DNA of 64,000 bases from Candidatus Neomarinimicrobiota bacterium (GTDB lineage: Bacteria; Fidelibacterota; JAANXI01). Shown here in pieces: positions 34,815-44,219 of this stretch. Numbering within the stretch: the first letter of the stretch is position 1; each line of letters begins with the position of its first letter. The notes beneath the pieces are model-generated. The model made no database searches and was not told the DNA's origin. It worked only from the letters and a program-made list of their open reading frames with translations. Position numbers and translations under genes: made by a program. The stretch lies in assembly GCA_021734025.1 (NCBI GenBank), contig JAIPJS010000001.1:434001-498000 (forward strand). The letters run 5' to 3'.

Positions 34815-36716
34815 ATGAAACATGCTATTTTGTTTGTAGACGACGATACAGACTTTTTGCAGTTTCTGGAAGAGCTTGCCCATAACTGGACGTATCCGAC
34901 CCGCACAGTGGATTCGCCGCAAAAGGCCCTGGAAATAGTTGAAGAAAGCGATATCCATATCGTAGTTGCGGATCATAAAATGCCGGAAATGACCGGTATT
35001 GAGCTGTTAAATATCCTGAAAGAACAATATCCGCAGATTGTCAGAATAATGATGACCGGTTACGCTGATCTCGAGTCGGCAATGGATGCTATCAATCAGG
35101 GTGCGGTATTTCGGTTTTTCCGGAAGCCTTTCCAGATCGAACAACTCAAGGATATCCTGAATGCGGCAGCGAAGGAATATGACCGGAAACGGGCAAGAGA
35201 GTTACTGCTAGAGCAACTTGAAAATATGGACCCGCGTTCCGAGGGGGAACAAAAGCAGATTGCATCCCAGCTGGCAACGATCCGGGTCGATTTGGAATCC
35301 GGCGAAATTCTGGATGGAAATGAGGCAGGACTTAATCTCTGCCATTTCGAACAGCAGGGAATTGGAAAGAAAAAGTTTATGGACGTTTTTCCGGATCTGG
35401 ATTTCGACCAGTTTACCGGGGATGTTTTAAGCGAGATAAGAGAATTTGGCGTGGGCTATACTCAGATTGATCTTAGAAATTCGGAACGGGATTTACTATA
35501 TAATGTGACTGCGATCCCGGTCGCGTCAAACGAAGACATTAGTTCCGAAAAGTTTGGGCAGGTCTCCCTGATTTTTTCTCCGAATTTTCCACTGAGTGAG
35601 ACGGAAATAAACCTCTATAACTATGTGAAAGAACTCGAAGATTCTGCCGAGCTCAAGGATCGCGGACTAAAGTTTTTGTATGAGATGAGCAAAAAGGTAG
35701 CCACGACGCAGGATTTCGAAGAATTTGTAGAGTCCATATTTGACGATCTGAAAGAAATAATCGGGTTCGATCTGGGCTTCCTTAGCGTTTATCAGGAAAC
35801 CAATACCAAAATATTTATCCACACGAATTACCACTTGAACGATCCGGTAGAGGAATCAATTACCGGCGAAGTTATACGACAGTTTGAGAATGAAACGGGT
35901 GAAGATTTCGATGATAAACCTATCCATAAGAAAATACATGGGTGGGATGGCGAGCCGTTGCCGGATTCGGCTCCTGAAATCCCGTCTCCCTGGAAGGCGA
36001 ATATCAGTATTCCGCTGAAGACTCCGGATCAGGAACTGCTCGGGTTACTATTCATCAGCTCGTGCGGTAAGAACAGCTATACCACCGAAGAAATCCGTCT
36101 GTTTGCCACCTTTAGTGCCCGCGTAGCGCTGGTGTTGCACGTCATAAACAACCTGGAAGTATTCCAGCAGGTCAAGGAGCTCGCGATAAAAGACAGTCTG
36201 ACCGGCTTATACAACCGACGCTTCTTCGAAGAGCAAATTCAAAAGGAAATCGAGCGTTCCCAGCGATATGAAAATCCGCTCTCGTTTCTGATCCTGGATA
36301 TCGATCACTTTAAATCGGTCAACGACACATACGGCCATCTGAATGGCGATGAAATCATTAAAAACCTTGCCTGGATTATCCGTGATTCATCCCGGAATAT
36401 CGATATCCCGATCCGCTATGGTGGTGAAGAGTTCGCAATGATTCTGCCGGAGACGAATATTGAGGGAGCACAGATATTTGCCGAGCGTCTCAGAAAACGC
36501 ATCGAAGAGCATGCGTTTGAGCTTACAGGCGATGCGGCGAAAAATACTCCTGAGATTCAAATCACGGTGAGTATCGGAATCAGTCATTTAGCCAAAGAAG
36601 AGCATGTCAATACACAGGATCTGGTAGAGCAGGGAGACAAGGCGCTGTATTATGCCAAAGAAAGTGGCAGAAACCGGGTTATTGATTATGACCGCATTGC
36701 AGCTGAGGTAGCCTAG
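34815..36716 (+). CDS. Response regulator with GAF-like and GGDEF domains (diguanylate cyclase)
   Basis: A 633-residue cytosolic signalling protein that probably makes c-di-GMP. Receiver domain at 1-120 (ILFVDDDTDFL, VVADHKMPEMTG, FFRKPF); PAS-like region at about 140-265; GAF-like region at about 290-450; GGDEF domain at about 455-630 with DSLTGLYNRRFFEE, DIDHFKSVNDTYGH and an intact RYGGEEFAM (active-site GGEEF at 536-540). An RxxD product-inhibition site (RNID) lies five residues before it. It is the opposite activity to the HD-GYP enzyme at 7528. The following glycosidase ATG abuts its stop, so the two may be co-expressed. Confidence 0.92.
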   Translation: MKHAILFVDDDTDFLQFLEELAHNWTYPTRTVDSPQKALEIVEESDIHIVVADHKMPEMTGIELLNILKEQYPQIVRIMMTGYADLESAMDAINQGAVFRFFRKPFQIEQLKDILNAAAKEYDRKRARELLLEQLENMDPRSEGEQKQIASQLATIRVDLESGEILDGNEAGLNLCHFEQQGIGKKKFMDVFPDLDFDQFTGDVLSEIREFGVGYTQIDLRNSERDLLYNVTAIPVASNEDISSEKFGQVSLIFSPNFPLSETEINLYNYVKELEDSAELKDRGLKFLYEMSKKVATTQDFEEFVESIFDDLKEIIGFDLGFLSVYQETNTKIFIHTNYHLNDPVEESITGEVIRQFENETGEDFDDKPIHKKIHGWDGEPLPDSAPEIPSPWKANISIPLKTPDQELLGLLFISSCGKNSYTTEEIRLFATFSARVALVLHVINNLEVFQQVKELAIKDSLTGLYNRRFFEEQIQKEIERSQRYENPLSFLILDIDHFKSVNDTYGHLNGDEIIKNLAWIIRDSSRNIDIPIRYGGEEFAMILPETNIEGAQIFAERLRKRIEEHAFELTGDAAKNTPEIQITVSIGISHLAKEEHVNTQDLVEQGDKALYYAKESGRNRVIDYDRIAAEVA

Positions 36717-38975
36717 ATGTTAAGACACATTACTGTCTTCATCGTTTTCCTCGGTGTGATGTCGTACGGGTACGGTCAATTTCCAATCCAGGGAAACTGG
36801 AAATTTCATGCAGGTGACGATCCGAGCTGGTCCTCACCGGCATTTGAGTCCGACTCTGTCTGGCAATCGGTAAAAGTGCCGGAAAGTTTAGGTGAAGAAT
36901 TTAACGGATATGGCTGGTATCGGGTCCGGTTTGTGGCGCCCGAACATATCAGGGAATCGAATAAAAGGTATTATCTGGTAGCGGGGTTTATCTCGGATGT
37001 GGATCAGGTTTATCTCAACGGGGGATTACTCGGTCAAACCGGTAAATTTCCCCCGAAAGTCCAGTCTGAACATTATTCGTTCCGGAAATATCCGCTGTCG
37101 TCCGGGCTGCTTAAAACTGAAAACCTTCTGGCAATTAGGGTGTATGATACCGGGGGAACCGGCGGAATTTATCGCGGACCTGTCGGCCTCTATACAGAAG
37201 AGCAAATTAAAAAAGTGCATCAGGTGAATTCTATACCACATAAATCTATCTATAAAATTCCTTCAAGCAATGGTTTAACTGCAATAGTCTATAACGCTGA
37301 AAAACATAGAATTACTCAGTGGTTGGACCATATTTACCAACAGTACAATCCGGAAACTCCCACACTGGATTTACTGTCTGAAGCAGGATTCACTGTTTAC
37401 ACCGATACCGGGCAGTATCAGCTCTCGTCTTTTTCCCCGGATCAGGTACGCTATGAATCCGGAACAGGAATTATCAGCGGAAAATTTCAATTGAATTCTT
37501 CTCTGACCTTAAGCACCTATCACTTTACTCCGCTCACCTCCGGGGATAGATTGGTTGTCAATATTGCTGAACTCACTGGTCCCGGTGCCCGGAATTCCCG
37601 GATTGACTTCAATATTTCCGATCTCGATCCGGCGGCCGTCCATTTAAGCCAAACCTACGAGTATAGTGCGGATCGATCCGTCCAGGTCGATATCCTTGGT
37701 ATGCATCCCAAGGGGAAGAACGTCATCCTGCCGATTGTCCGGGAATATATGACCAAATATCCCGGCATGAACAGTTTGTACACTGAACGCGAATTCTGGG
37801 CAGAATGGCATGGGCAGGAGAGGCTTCCGTCCGGATTAAATAAAATGGAAGAAAAATTAGCCAGGCAGTCATCGGCGATATTGAAGATGGCACAGGTCCG
37901 GGAGCAGGGGGCCTCACACGGACAAATTTTGGCATCACTGCCACCGGGCAAATGGAATATCACATGGGTTCGGGATATGGCCTATGCGGTGGAGGCTTTG
38001 ATCCAGACTGGACACTTTTCTGAGGCGCGTGATGCGCTCCGTTTTCAACTCCGAGCAGATGCGGGGAAGTATCAGCACTTCCTCTGGCAGGGAAAAGATT
38101 ACGGAATACAGACGCCGTACCGGATTTCCGTTTGCCGGTATTACGGGAATGGAGCCGAATGGTCGGGTCAGAATGATGACGGTCCCAATATTGAACTTGA
38201 CGGATTTGGATTGTTTCTGTCCACGCTGGGTAATTATTTCGACGCTACCAGTGATGTGGCATTTCTGCGTGAGCACTGGGACACTATTGCAGGGGAGATT
38301 GCAGACCCGCTCGTCAAAAGTATTGACAGTTACGGATTAATCAGGAGTGAGAGCGGTCCCTGGGAGCGCCATCTGCCGGGAAAACATTTTACCTTTACCA
38401 CAGTTTGGGCTATCCAGGGTTTGGATGCGGCAGCCAATATGGCACTGGCGGTAAATGATGAATCTGCTGCTAGCCGGTATTTGAAGGCGGCAAACCGACT
38501 GTCCCAGGGATTTCGGCTCTATCTTGTTGATTCGAAAAAAGACGTCATAAAGGGGAATTTGGAATCTTCGCTGCCGGAGGAATATGTTGATGGCTCTGCT
38601 GTGTCCGCTATCCACTGGTTGGCAGGAGAGGATTTCGAACCACGACTACGGAATACAATGCAGGCCTTCAACACCTATCTTAAAATGCCGAGAACCGGTC
38701 CCGGATACATGCGACTTGCCAGCAAGGAATGGTATGATACACAGGAATGGGTATTTTTGGATTTACGGATGGCGGGGGGCTGGTTCCTGCTGGGCGAACG
38801 GTTCCGGGGTACGGAAGTCCTTGACTGGGTCACCGAACAGTCTCTGGCGAATTACGGCTTGATTGGTGAGTTGTATGACGAATACACCACAGACTATCGC
38901 GGGGCGTTTCCGATGGTCGGTTTTGGCGCCGGGGCCTATCTTCTGACGTTACAGAACAGAGCAGAAAATAGATAA
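36717..38975 (+). CDS. Secreted GH15-like glycosidase with N-terminal jelly-roll domain
   Basis: A 752-residue exported protein. Signal peptide at about 1-20; residues 20-165 resemble the sugar-binding jelly-roll of GH2-type enzymes (GNWKFHAGDDPSW, GWYRVRFVAPEHI, LAIRVYDTGGTGGIYRGPVG); residues of about 380-745 resemble the alpha/alpha barrel of glucoamylases (GH15): KWNITWVRDMAYAVEALI, DGFGLFLSTLGNYF, GPWERHLPGKHFTFTTVWAI and a late GELYDE...GAFPMVGFGAGAYLL. The ERxxxxHFT Glu may be catalytic. Substrate is unknown; alpha-glucan or trehalose-like sugars are possible. It follows the diguanylate cyclase without a gap. Confidence 0.7.
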   Translation: MLRHITVFIVFLGVMSYGYGQFPIQGNWKFHAGDDPSWSSPAFESDSVWQSVKVPESLGEEFNGYGWYRVRFVAPEHIRESNKRYYLVAGFISDVDQVYLNGGLLGQTGKFPPKVQSEHYSFRKYPLSSGLLKTENLLAIRVYDTGGTGGIYRGPVGLYTEEQIKKVHQVNSIPHKSIYKIPSSNGLTAIVYNAEKHRITQWLDHIYQQYNPETPTLDLLSEAGFTVYTDTGQYQLSSFSPDQVRYESGTGIISGKFQLNSSLTLSTYHFTPLTSGDRLVVNIAELTGPGARNSRIDFNISDLDPAAVHLSQTYEYSADRSVQVDILGMHPKGKNVILPIVREYMTKYPGMNSLYTEREFWAEWHGQERLPSGLNKMEEKLARQSSAILKMAQVREQGASHGQILASLPPGKWNITWVRDMAYAVEALIQTGHFSEARDALRFQLRADAGKYQHFLWQGKDYGIQTPYRISVCRYYGNGAEWSGQNDDGPNIELDGFGLFLSTLGNYFDATSDVAFLREHWDTIAGEIADPLVKSIDSYGLIRSESGPWERHLPGKHFTFTTVWAIQGLDAAANMALAVNDESAASRYLKAANRLSQGFRLYLVDSKKDVIKGNLESSLPEEYVDGSAVSAIHWLAGEDFEPRLRNTMQAFNTYLKMPRTGPGYMRLASKEWYDTQEWVFLDLRMAGGWFLLGERFRGTEVLDWVTEQSLANYGLIGELYDEYTTDYRGAFPMVGFGAGAYLLTLQNRAENR

Positions 38976-39023
38976 ATTGAACGTGTTAAATGCACATCAC
39001 GATATAACATAAAGACAAGACTT

Positions 39024-40205
39024 TTGCGAACGCGGCTCTCCATATTCATGTTCCTTCTGGTTTTCGCGACGAGTTTCCCTTGTGGTGAATCTTTTGCTGA
39101 TAGTCTCTCCACCGTTTACCATAACTGTACGCTGTACACAATGACTGATGCCGGAATTATCGAAAACGGAGTTCTAAAGGTAAAAGACGGATTAATCAGT
39201 TATGTCGGTACTCAGTTGGATACTTCTGATACAGCTGCCACGTATATCGATCTGAAAGGGAAAGTTGTTTCTCCGGGGTTAGTGGACTTACACACATCAG
39301 TGAGTATGCAGGAATCCGGCCGACGCAACCTTTACGATTTGTCCGTCTCGGACTGGATGAATTTTACCGGCGAACAAATCCAGTCACTGTTATCGCATGG
39401 AATCACAACCGTCGCTGTTCGCCCGCCAACAGATTCCCTCTTTGGTGGCTATTCATCACTAGTGGAAATAGCTCCGGATTCCCTTGGGGGGCCCAACATT
39501 CTCGTAGATACTTTGGACTACCAGATATCCCTTGTTGGCACTGACGATGCCTCGCTCCAATTCAATTCGCTGCAAAAGATGTATCGATTGCGGGAAGCAA
39601 TACGCCAGTTGAGGAATCCGGCATACCAGGGGCTGGATTTTACCCCCTTGAGCGAGAAGGAATTCCTCGTAAAAACCGTACAGAAGGGGATACCCCTGTA
39701 TCTTGTATTGGATAATCCGGTGCACTATTCCCTGGTTACTGAAATGCTGGCGCCACATGATGTTCAGTATTATTTTGGCGGTGGCAACCGGAGTACGGAA
39801 TATATCCGTACGTTGTCCACTAGAGATTTGGAGACTTTTCCCCCATTAATCATCGGGCCGTCCACATTGAGTCTTGATACAGAAAAGAACAGGTATTATT
39901 CAATTCCGTCCCAATTGCTGGAATACGGTATTCCGTTTGCCATAGCTACGTTTGCGCCAACCCAACCGGAATGGACGCTTTACTACCAGGCACAGCAGAC
40001 TGTTCAGTACGGCATTCCACCAGGTGAGGCTCTGCGGGCAGTCACCTCGGTCAGCAATCAATTGGTAGATTTGGTACATCCCGTCGGGGTTTTGCAGAAG
40101 GGCGCCAGAGCAAATCTACTGGTACTATCCGGAACGCCGATGGATATGATGAGCAAAATTTCGATGACTATTGTTCAGGGAAGACAGGTATGGGCCAGAG
40201 ACTAA
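39024..40205 (+). CDS. Secreted amidohydrolase-fold protein lacking HxH motif (first copy)
   Basis: A 393-residue exported protein of the composite-domain amidohydrolase type: signal peptide, beta-sandwich pieces at both ends (IENGVLKVKDGLISYVG, GVLQKGARANLLVLSGTP) and a TIM-barrel middle. The family's metal site HxH after PGLVDLH is missing: the sequence reads SPGLVDLHTSVSM, and later His/Lys/Asp ligands are not evident. It may be a binding or structural pseudoenzyme. The start is TTG 39024 (giving an N-terminal R before the hydrophobic stretch); ATG 39048 is an alternative. The next gene, a paralogue, overlaps it by 16 bases. Confidence 0.7.
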   Translation: MRTRLSIFMFLLVFATSFPCGESFADSLSTVYHNCTLYTMTDAGIIENGVLKVKDGLISYVGTQLDTSDTAATYIDLKGKVVSPGLVDLHTSVSMQESGRRNLYDLSVSDWMNFTGEQIQSLLSHGITTVAVRPPTDSLFGGYSSLVEIAPDSLGGPNILVDTLDYQISLVGTDDASLQFNSLQKMYRLREAIRQLRNPAYQGLDFTPLSEKEFLVKTVQKGIPLYLVLDNPVHYSLVTEMLAPHDVQYYFGGGNRSTEYIRTLSTRDLETFPPLIIGPSTLSLDTEKNRYYSIPSQLLEYGIPFAIATFAPTQPEWTLYYQAQQTVQYGIPPGEALRAVTSVSNQLVDLVHPVGVLQKGARANLLVLSGTPMDMMSKISMTIVQGRQVWARD

Positions 40206-41425
40206 AATTCGTAATATTACTGGCGGTAGGCCTTGGCCTTTCGATCCTGGCGAATGCGCAGCCAGAGCCGATGTATATCGAAGGCGGCACGATTTACACT
40301 CTGAACGACGAAATTATCGAAAATGGCATTATCCGGCTGGAAAACGGCAAAATTACCTATGTTGGCCGTCGGATTACTATCCCCAAAGATGCCATAGTCC
40401 TGGAAGCTGTCGGCAAATATATTACCCCGGGATTTATTCTCGCCAACACTACCCTTGGATTGGATACCGACAACGAAACGGATCTGGTAAATCGTCAGCC
40501 GATAACTCCAGGATTCCGGATGATGGATGTAGTAGATATCAGCAATCCGGCATTTTCGGAAGCTATACTGCATGGGATAACCGCCGCCAACATAATGCCC
40601 CAACCGGATCGCCCCATCCCTGGGGTTGGTACCTTAGTGAAGACTGCTGGCGACCGGTATCTGGACCGGGTTGTAAATGAAATGAGCGCGTTGAGTATCA
40701 ATTTAATCCGGGCCTCGCACCCCAACGTACAAGCACGGGAACGAAGTTTAGCCTCGGAGGTGGAATCCATAATTCTGATTAGAAACTGGCTTCGGGAGGC
40801 CAACCGAATTCGGGAAGCGCGGGAAGACTTTCAATCGGGCTATTCCGATTTTGATATCGACGGGCACACCCAAATGCTTATTCGGACCATAAACCAGGAA
40901 ATTCCCGTCTTTATCTATGCAAATACGCCCACGGAGATTGAGCGTGGACTGTCGCTGCGGGAAGACTATGATTTCTCCCCGGTTTTTGTCGGAATGGAAC
41001 AGATCGATATGTTTTGGGAGCGATTTTCGGACTGGCAGCCTCAGATTATTACCGGCCCATTGACTCAATATAACCCGGAAGGATTTCTACCGGCCGTATC
41101 AATAGAGAAAGCCGATTCCTTATTTCAGCGGAACTTTCGGTTCCATCTCCAGGTTGACCAATACAACGACGACGGTCTCGCCGGCGTGCAAAACCTGGTA
41201 TATCAAGCTGCATTGCTTCAACGGCTTGGCATGTCCACGGAACAGGCGTTGAAAACCATAACAACAATCCCAGCAGAAATGTTACATGTGGAGGACAGAC
41301 TGGGCACAATCGAGGTCGGCAAAGATGCCGATTTGAATATTTTTAGCGAACCGCCGTTGGAATCATTATCCTTACCGGATATAGTCATGGTTAATGGTCA
41401 TATCGTAAATGAGTCATATCGATAG
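40190..41425 (+). CDS. Secreted amidohydrolase-fold protein lacking HxH motif (second copy)
   Basis: A 411-residue exported protein of the same build as its upstream neighbour: signal peptide ending LSILANAQ, TLNDEIIENGIIRLENGKITYVG, a barrel region, and a C-terminal GTIEVGKDADLNIFSEPP strand pair. At the HxH position it reads TPGFILANTTLGLD, so metal ligands are absent here too, and no replacement is seen. The pair overlaps by 16 bases and likely acts together, perhaps as a heteromer on the outer or periplasmic side. Function is unknown. A sirtuin gene follows after 6 bases. Confidence 0.7.
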   Translation: MGQRLKFVILLAVGLGLSILANAQPEPMYIEGGTIYTLNDEIIENGIIRLENGKITYVGRRITIPKDAIVLEAVGKYITPGFILANTTLGLDTDNETDLVNRQPITPGFRMMDVVDISNPAFSEAILHGITAANIMPQPDRPIPGVGTLVKTAGDRYLDRVVNEMSALSINLIRASHPNVQARERSLASEVESIILIRNWLREANRIREAREDFQSGYSDFDIDGHTQMLIRTINQEIPVFIYANTPTEIERGLSLREDYDFSPVFVGMEQIDMFWERFSDWQPQIITGPLTQYNPEGFLPAVSIEKADSLFQRNFRFHLQVDQYNDDGLAGVQNLVYQAALLQRLGMSTEQALKTITTIPAEMLHVEDRLGTIEVGKDADLNIFSEPPLESLSLPDIVMVNGHIVNESYR

Positions 41426-41431
41426 GATGTT

Positions 41432-42238
41432 ATGTTTAAATCATTACTCAGACAATTTATGAAGGACCAAAAGATGCCTGAACAAACTATGGAGGTCGAT
41501 CCATTTCTGTTTGAACAGTTAGAATCTGCGAAACATATAGTCGCTTTGACAGGGGCGGGGATTTCAGCCGAAAGCGGCATCCCGACATTTCGCGGTGAAG
41601 AGGGGCTCTGGAAAAAGATGAAGCCGGAAGAACTGGCCAACTTCGATGCATTTATGGATAATCCGGACCGGGTTTCTGAATGGTACGCTCATCGACGTGA
41701 GATCATCGATAACGTCAAACCTAATCCGGGGCACCAAGCATTGGCGGAGATGGAGACCTTGTTCGATTACGTCACAATTATTACTCAGAATGTGGACGGA
41801 CTGCATCAGCGTGCCGGGAGCAATAATGTGATTGAACTGCACGGAAACATCTACAGAAATTATTGCATTGATTGTGGCAAGCGATACGATTACGGAAATA
41901 TGAAAAACGGCCAGGGTGTCCCGACGTGCGATGAATGCGAGGGATATATTCGCCCGGATGTCGTATGGTTTGGCGAATCGTTACCAGTGGATGCTATCCA
42001 GGAAGCGGAGCGTCACGCAGCGACCGCAGATGTGCTTTTTTCAATCGGAACCTCAGCTGTTGTCTATCCCGCTGCAGGGATTCCACGGACGGCGAAAGGG
42101 CACGATGCTTATCTGGTTGAAATCAACCCGGAGCATACCGATATTTCTTTGATCGCCGATGAAACAATTCGGGAACAATCTGGTATAGCTTTACCTGAAC
42201 TTATGAATCAATATAGACACTGGATACAGAGTGAATAA
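41432..42238 (+). CDS. cobB: NAD-dependent protein deacylase (sirtuin)
   Basis: Removes acyl groups from lysines with NAD. The 268-residue protein has a 20-residue N-terminal extension, then LTGAGISAESGIPTFRG (NAD site, about 40-55), TQNVDGLHQRAGS, the catalytic His in IELHGN, four zinc cysteines (CIDC...CDEC), and WFGESLP and GTSAVVYPAAG. All catalytic elements are kept. The lipoprotein gene behind it starts within its last codons (8-base overlap), indicating one transcript. Confidence 0.93.
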   Translation: MFKSLLRQFMKDQKMPEQTMEVDPFLFEQLESAKHIVALTGAGISAESGIPTFRGEEGLWKKMKPEELANFDAFMDNPDRVSEWYAHRREIIDNVKPNPGHQALAEMETLFDYVTIITQNVDGLHQRAGSNNVIELHGNIYRNYCIDCGKRYDYGNMKNGQGVPTCDECEGYIRPDVVWFGESLPVDAIQEAERHAATADVLFSIGTSAVVYPAAGIPRTAKGHDAYLVEINPEHTDISLIADETIREQSGIALPELMNQYRHWIQSE

Positions 42239-44219
42239 ATTCTTACCATTAATTCTTATTACATTGTTTCTCACCGGATGTATCTACTTTAATACCGTCT
42301 ATAACGCCCGAACCGCCTACAATACAGGGTATGAATCCTACCGGAAGGATCTCCGCCAGAGCAGCACGGTCTCCCGCGAGACAGAAGACCATTTTCAGCG
42401 TGCCGTCCAGAAAGGAAAAAAAATCCTGACTGAATATCCGGATTCAAAGTATGTGGCTGAGGCCTATCTGTTAATCGGGAAATCGTACTATTATCTGGAC
42501 AAACCCGGGTTGGCGCGTGATTATCTCAACGATTTAAACAGTAACTTTCCTAACAGTTCATTGCGGGGAGAAGCCAGGCTTTTTCTTGGGAAAGCCTATT
42601 TCCAGTTGGAGGAATATCCGTTAGCGCGGCATGAGTTCGAATCTATCATAGAAAATAGCGATCAGAAGTCGCTTCGGGCTCAGGCCTGGTTAGCTTTGTC
42701 GGATTTAGAAAAGGCCGAAGGCAATTCCGATCTGATGCTGGAAGCCGTACAGTCCGCTATTGCCATCGCCGAGGATAACGAAGTAAAGGCGGACGCCGCT
42801 TGGCGTACCGGGCAGTGGGCGATGGATAACAATCAGTATGACGAGGCGGAACGCTTTTTTAATCAGGCTGCGGATTTTACACGCAAACCTCAGTTTGATC
42901 GCCAAATCCGCGTCCAAATGGTAACGGTGTACAGAAAACAGGGGAAATATGACAGGGCTATGGAGCGACTACAATCGTGGCTGGCCGGTGAGGAGTACCA
43001 GGAGTTTTATCCCCAACTGGAAATTGAACGCGGATTGATTTATGAGCAGACAGGCGATACGGTAAAAGCCAAAAGCTCCTATCAATATGTGACACAGAAT
43101 TATCCCAATACTGTTTCCGCAGCAACCGGGTATTATTATCTTGGAAAGATTGCATTTGAGCAGATGGAATATGACTCGGCCAAGGTGCATTTCGACAACA
43201 CAGTTAGAATCGGCAAAGAGAACAGGTTTATAACCGAAGCCCGGGAAAAAAGCCGGTCAATCGGGCAATTGCAAAAGTTAGAAACTCTGCAGAAAACCCA
43301 TCGGGACAATTTTATTCAGACGTATATTGCTAAAGAACATCCGGAGATGCTGGAATCCAAGCAGGATACGGTGAGTGCGGAGTCAGATTCACTGATGGAG
43401 AAAGAAGAATCTACTGTATCCGATGCACCGGTCGGCTCGGAGTCAGGTTCCGAGTTTCTATCCCTGGGACAGGGCGAAGAGGAAGAAACAGCAGCATTTA
43501 CCTTCGACGAAATCCGTCCATGGTTGATGAAGCAGGACTCTATCCAGGGATTGGACAGTTATCTTGAGAAAAGATACGCTATCGCCGAGTTATTCATATT
43601 CGATTTAAATAAACCACACAGAGGTCTCGCAATCTGTGACAGTTTACTGAACATTGCGCCAGATACTGAATTTAAGGCAAAAGCGCTGCTATTGCAGGCA
43701 TACACCTATCAAAACGTCCTGAACAGGCCTGAACGGGCGGAGAACTTAGTAATGCGGGTCCGTGAAAACTATCCGGATGCCAGGGCACTCATTGAGTACG
43801 ATGGAAAAGACTTGATAGAGAAACCGACAACGCCGTCTGTGGTATCCGATTTAAAGCAGCGATATAATACGGCTGATTCCCTCATTGTCCGGAATCAATA
43901 TTCTAAGGCCAGGGAACTCCTCGAATCTATTTACAGGAGCTATCCGGAGTCTAAATACGGCCCCAAAGCGCTTTATGTTACGGGATGGCTTTACGAAAAC
44001 AAACTCATGGTGCTGGATTCGGCTGTATCACGATATCAGCAATTCCGGGACCAATATCCGCAGCACGAAATGTCTAGTACTGTTTCCGCCCGACTCCGGG
44101 ATTTGACATCTATCCAAACCGCACTGGCCACACCAGCTGAACCTGATACTGGCTCCGGCGGCGTCTCCGATTTGCCGGTTACCTCTGATACCACGGATAC
44201 AATACTTGAAAATGAATAA
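42231..44219 (+). CDS. TPR-repeat lipoprotein
   Basis: A 662-residue protein with a lipoprotein signal (LFLTGC, Cys17) and many tetratricopeptide repeats (for example YVAEAYLLIGKSYYYLDKPG, ALSDLEKAEGNSD, AATGYYYLGKIAFEQMEYDS, LYVTGWLYENKLM). An acidic, Ser/Glu-rich linker lies at about 380-430. The pattern is like the BamD/YfiO and gliding-type TPR lipoproteins that act as scaffolds in the envelope, but it is far longer than BamD (about 250). It overlaps both neighbours by 8 bases (cobB before, pyrK after). The partner is unknown. Confidence 0.8.
   Translation: MNKFLPLILITLFLTGCIYFNTVYNARTAYNTGYESYRKDLRQSSTVSRETEDHFQRAVQKGKKILTEYPDSKYVAEAYLLIGKSYYYLDKPGLARDYLNDLNSNFPNSSLRGEARLFLGKAYFQLEEYPLARHEFESIIENSDQKSLRAQAWLALSDLEKAEGNSDLMLEAVQSAIAIAEDNEVKADAAWRTGQWAMDNNQYDEAERFFNQAADFTRKPQFDRQIRVQMVTVYRKQGKYDRAMERLQSWLAGEEYQEFYPQLEIERGLIYEQTGDTVKAKSSYQYVTQNYPNTVSAATGYYYLGKIAFEQMEYDSAKVHFDNTVRIGKENRFITEAREKSRSIGQLQKLETLQKTHRDNFIQTYIAKEHPEMLESKQDTVSAESDSLMEKEESTVSDAPVGSESGSEFLSLGQGEEEETAAFTFDEIRPWLMKQDSIQGLDSYLEKRYAIAELFIFDLNKPHRGLAICDSLLNIAPDTEFKAKALLLQAYTYQNVLNRPERAENLVMRVRENYPDARALIEYDGKDLIEKPTTPSVVSDLKQRYNTADSLIVRNQYSKARELLESIYRSYPESKYGPKALYVTGWLYENKLMVLDSAVSRYQQFRDQYPQHEMSSTVSARLRDLTSIQTALATPAEPDTGSGGVSDLPVTSDTTDTILENE

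Noticed and set aside
36717-38975. Beta-galactosidase (GH2) call for the secreted glycosidase
   Set aside because: Only the N-terminal sugar-binding fold resembles GH2; the catalytic half looks like an alpha/alpha barrel of GH15 type.
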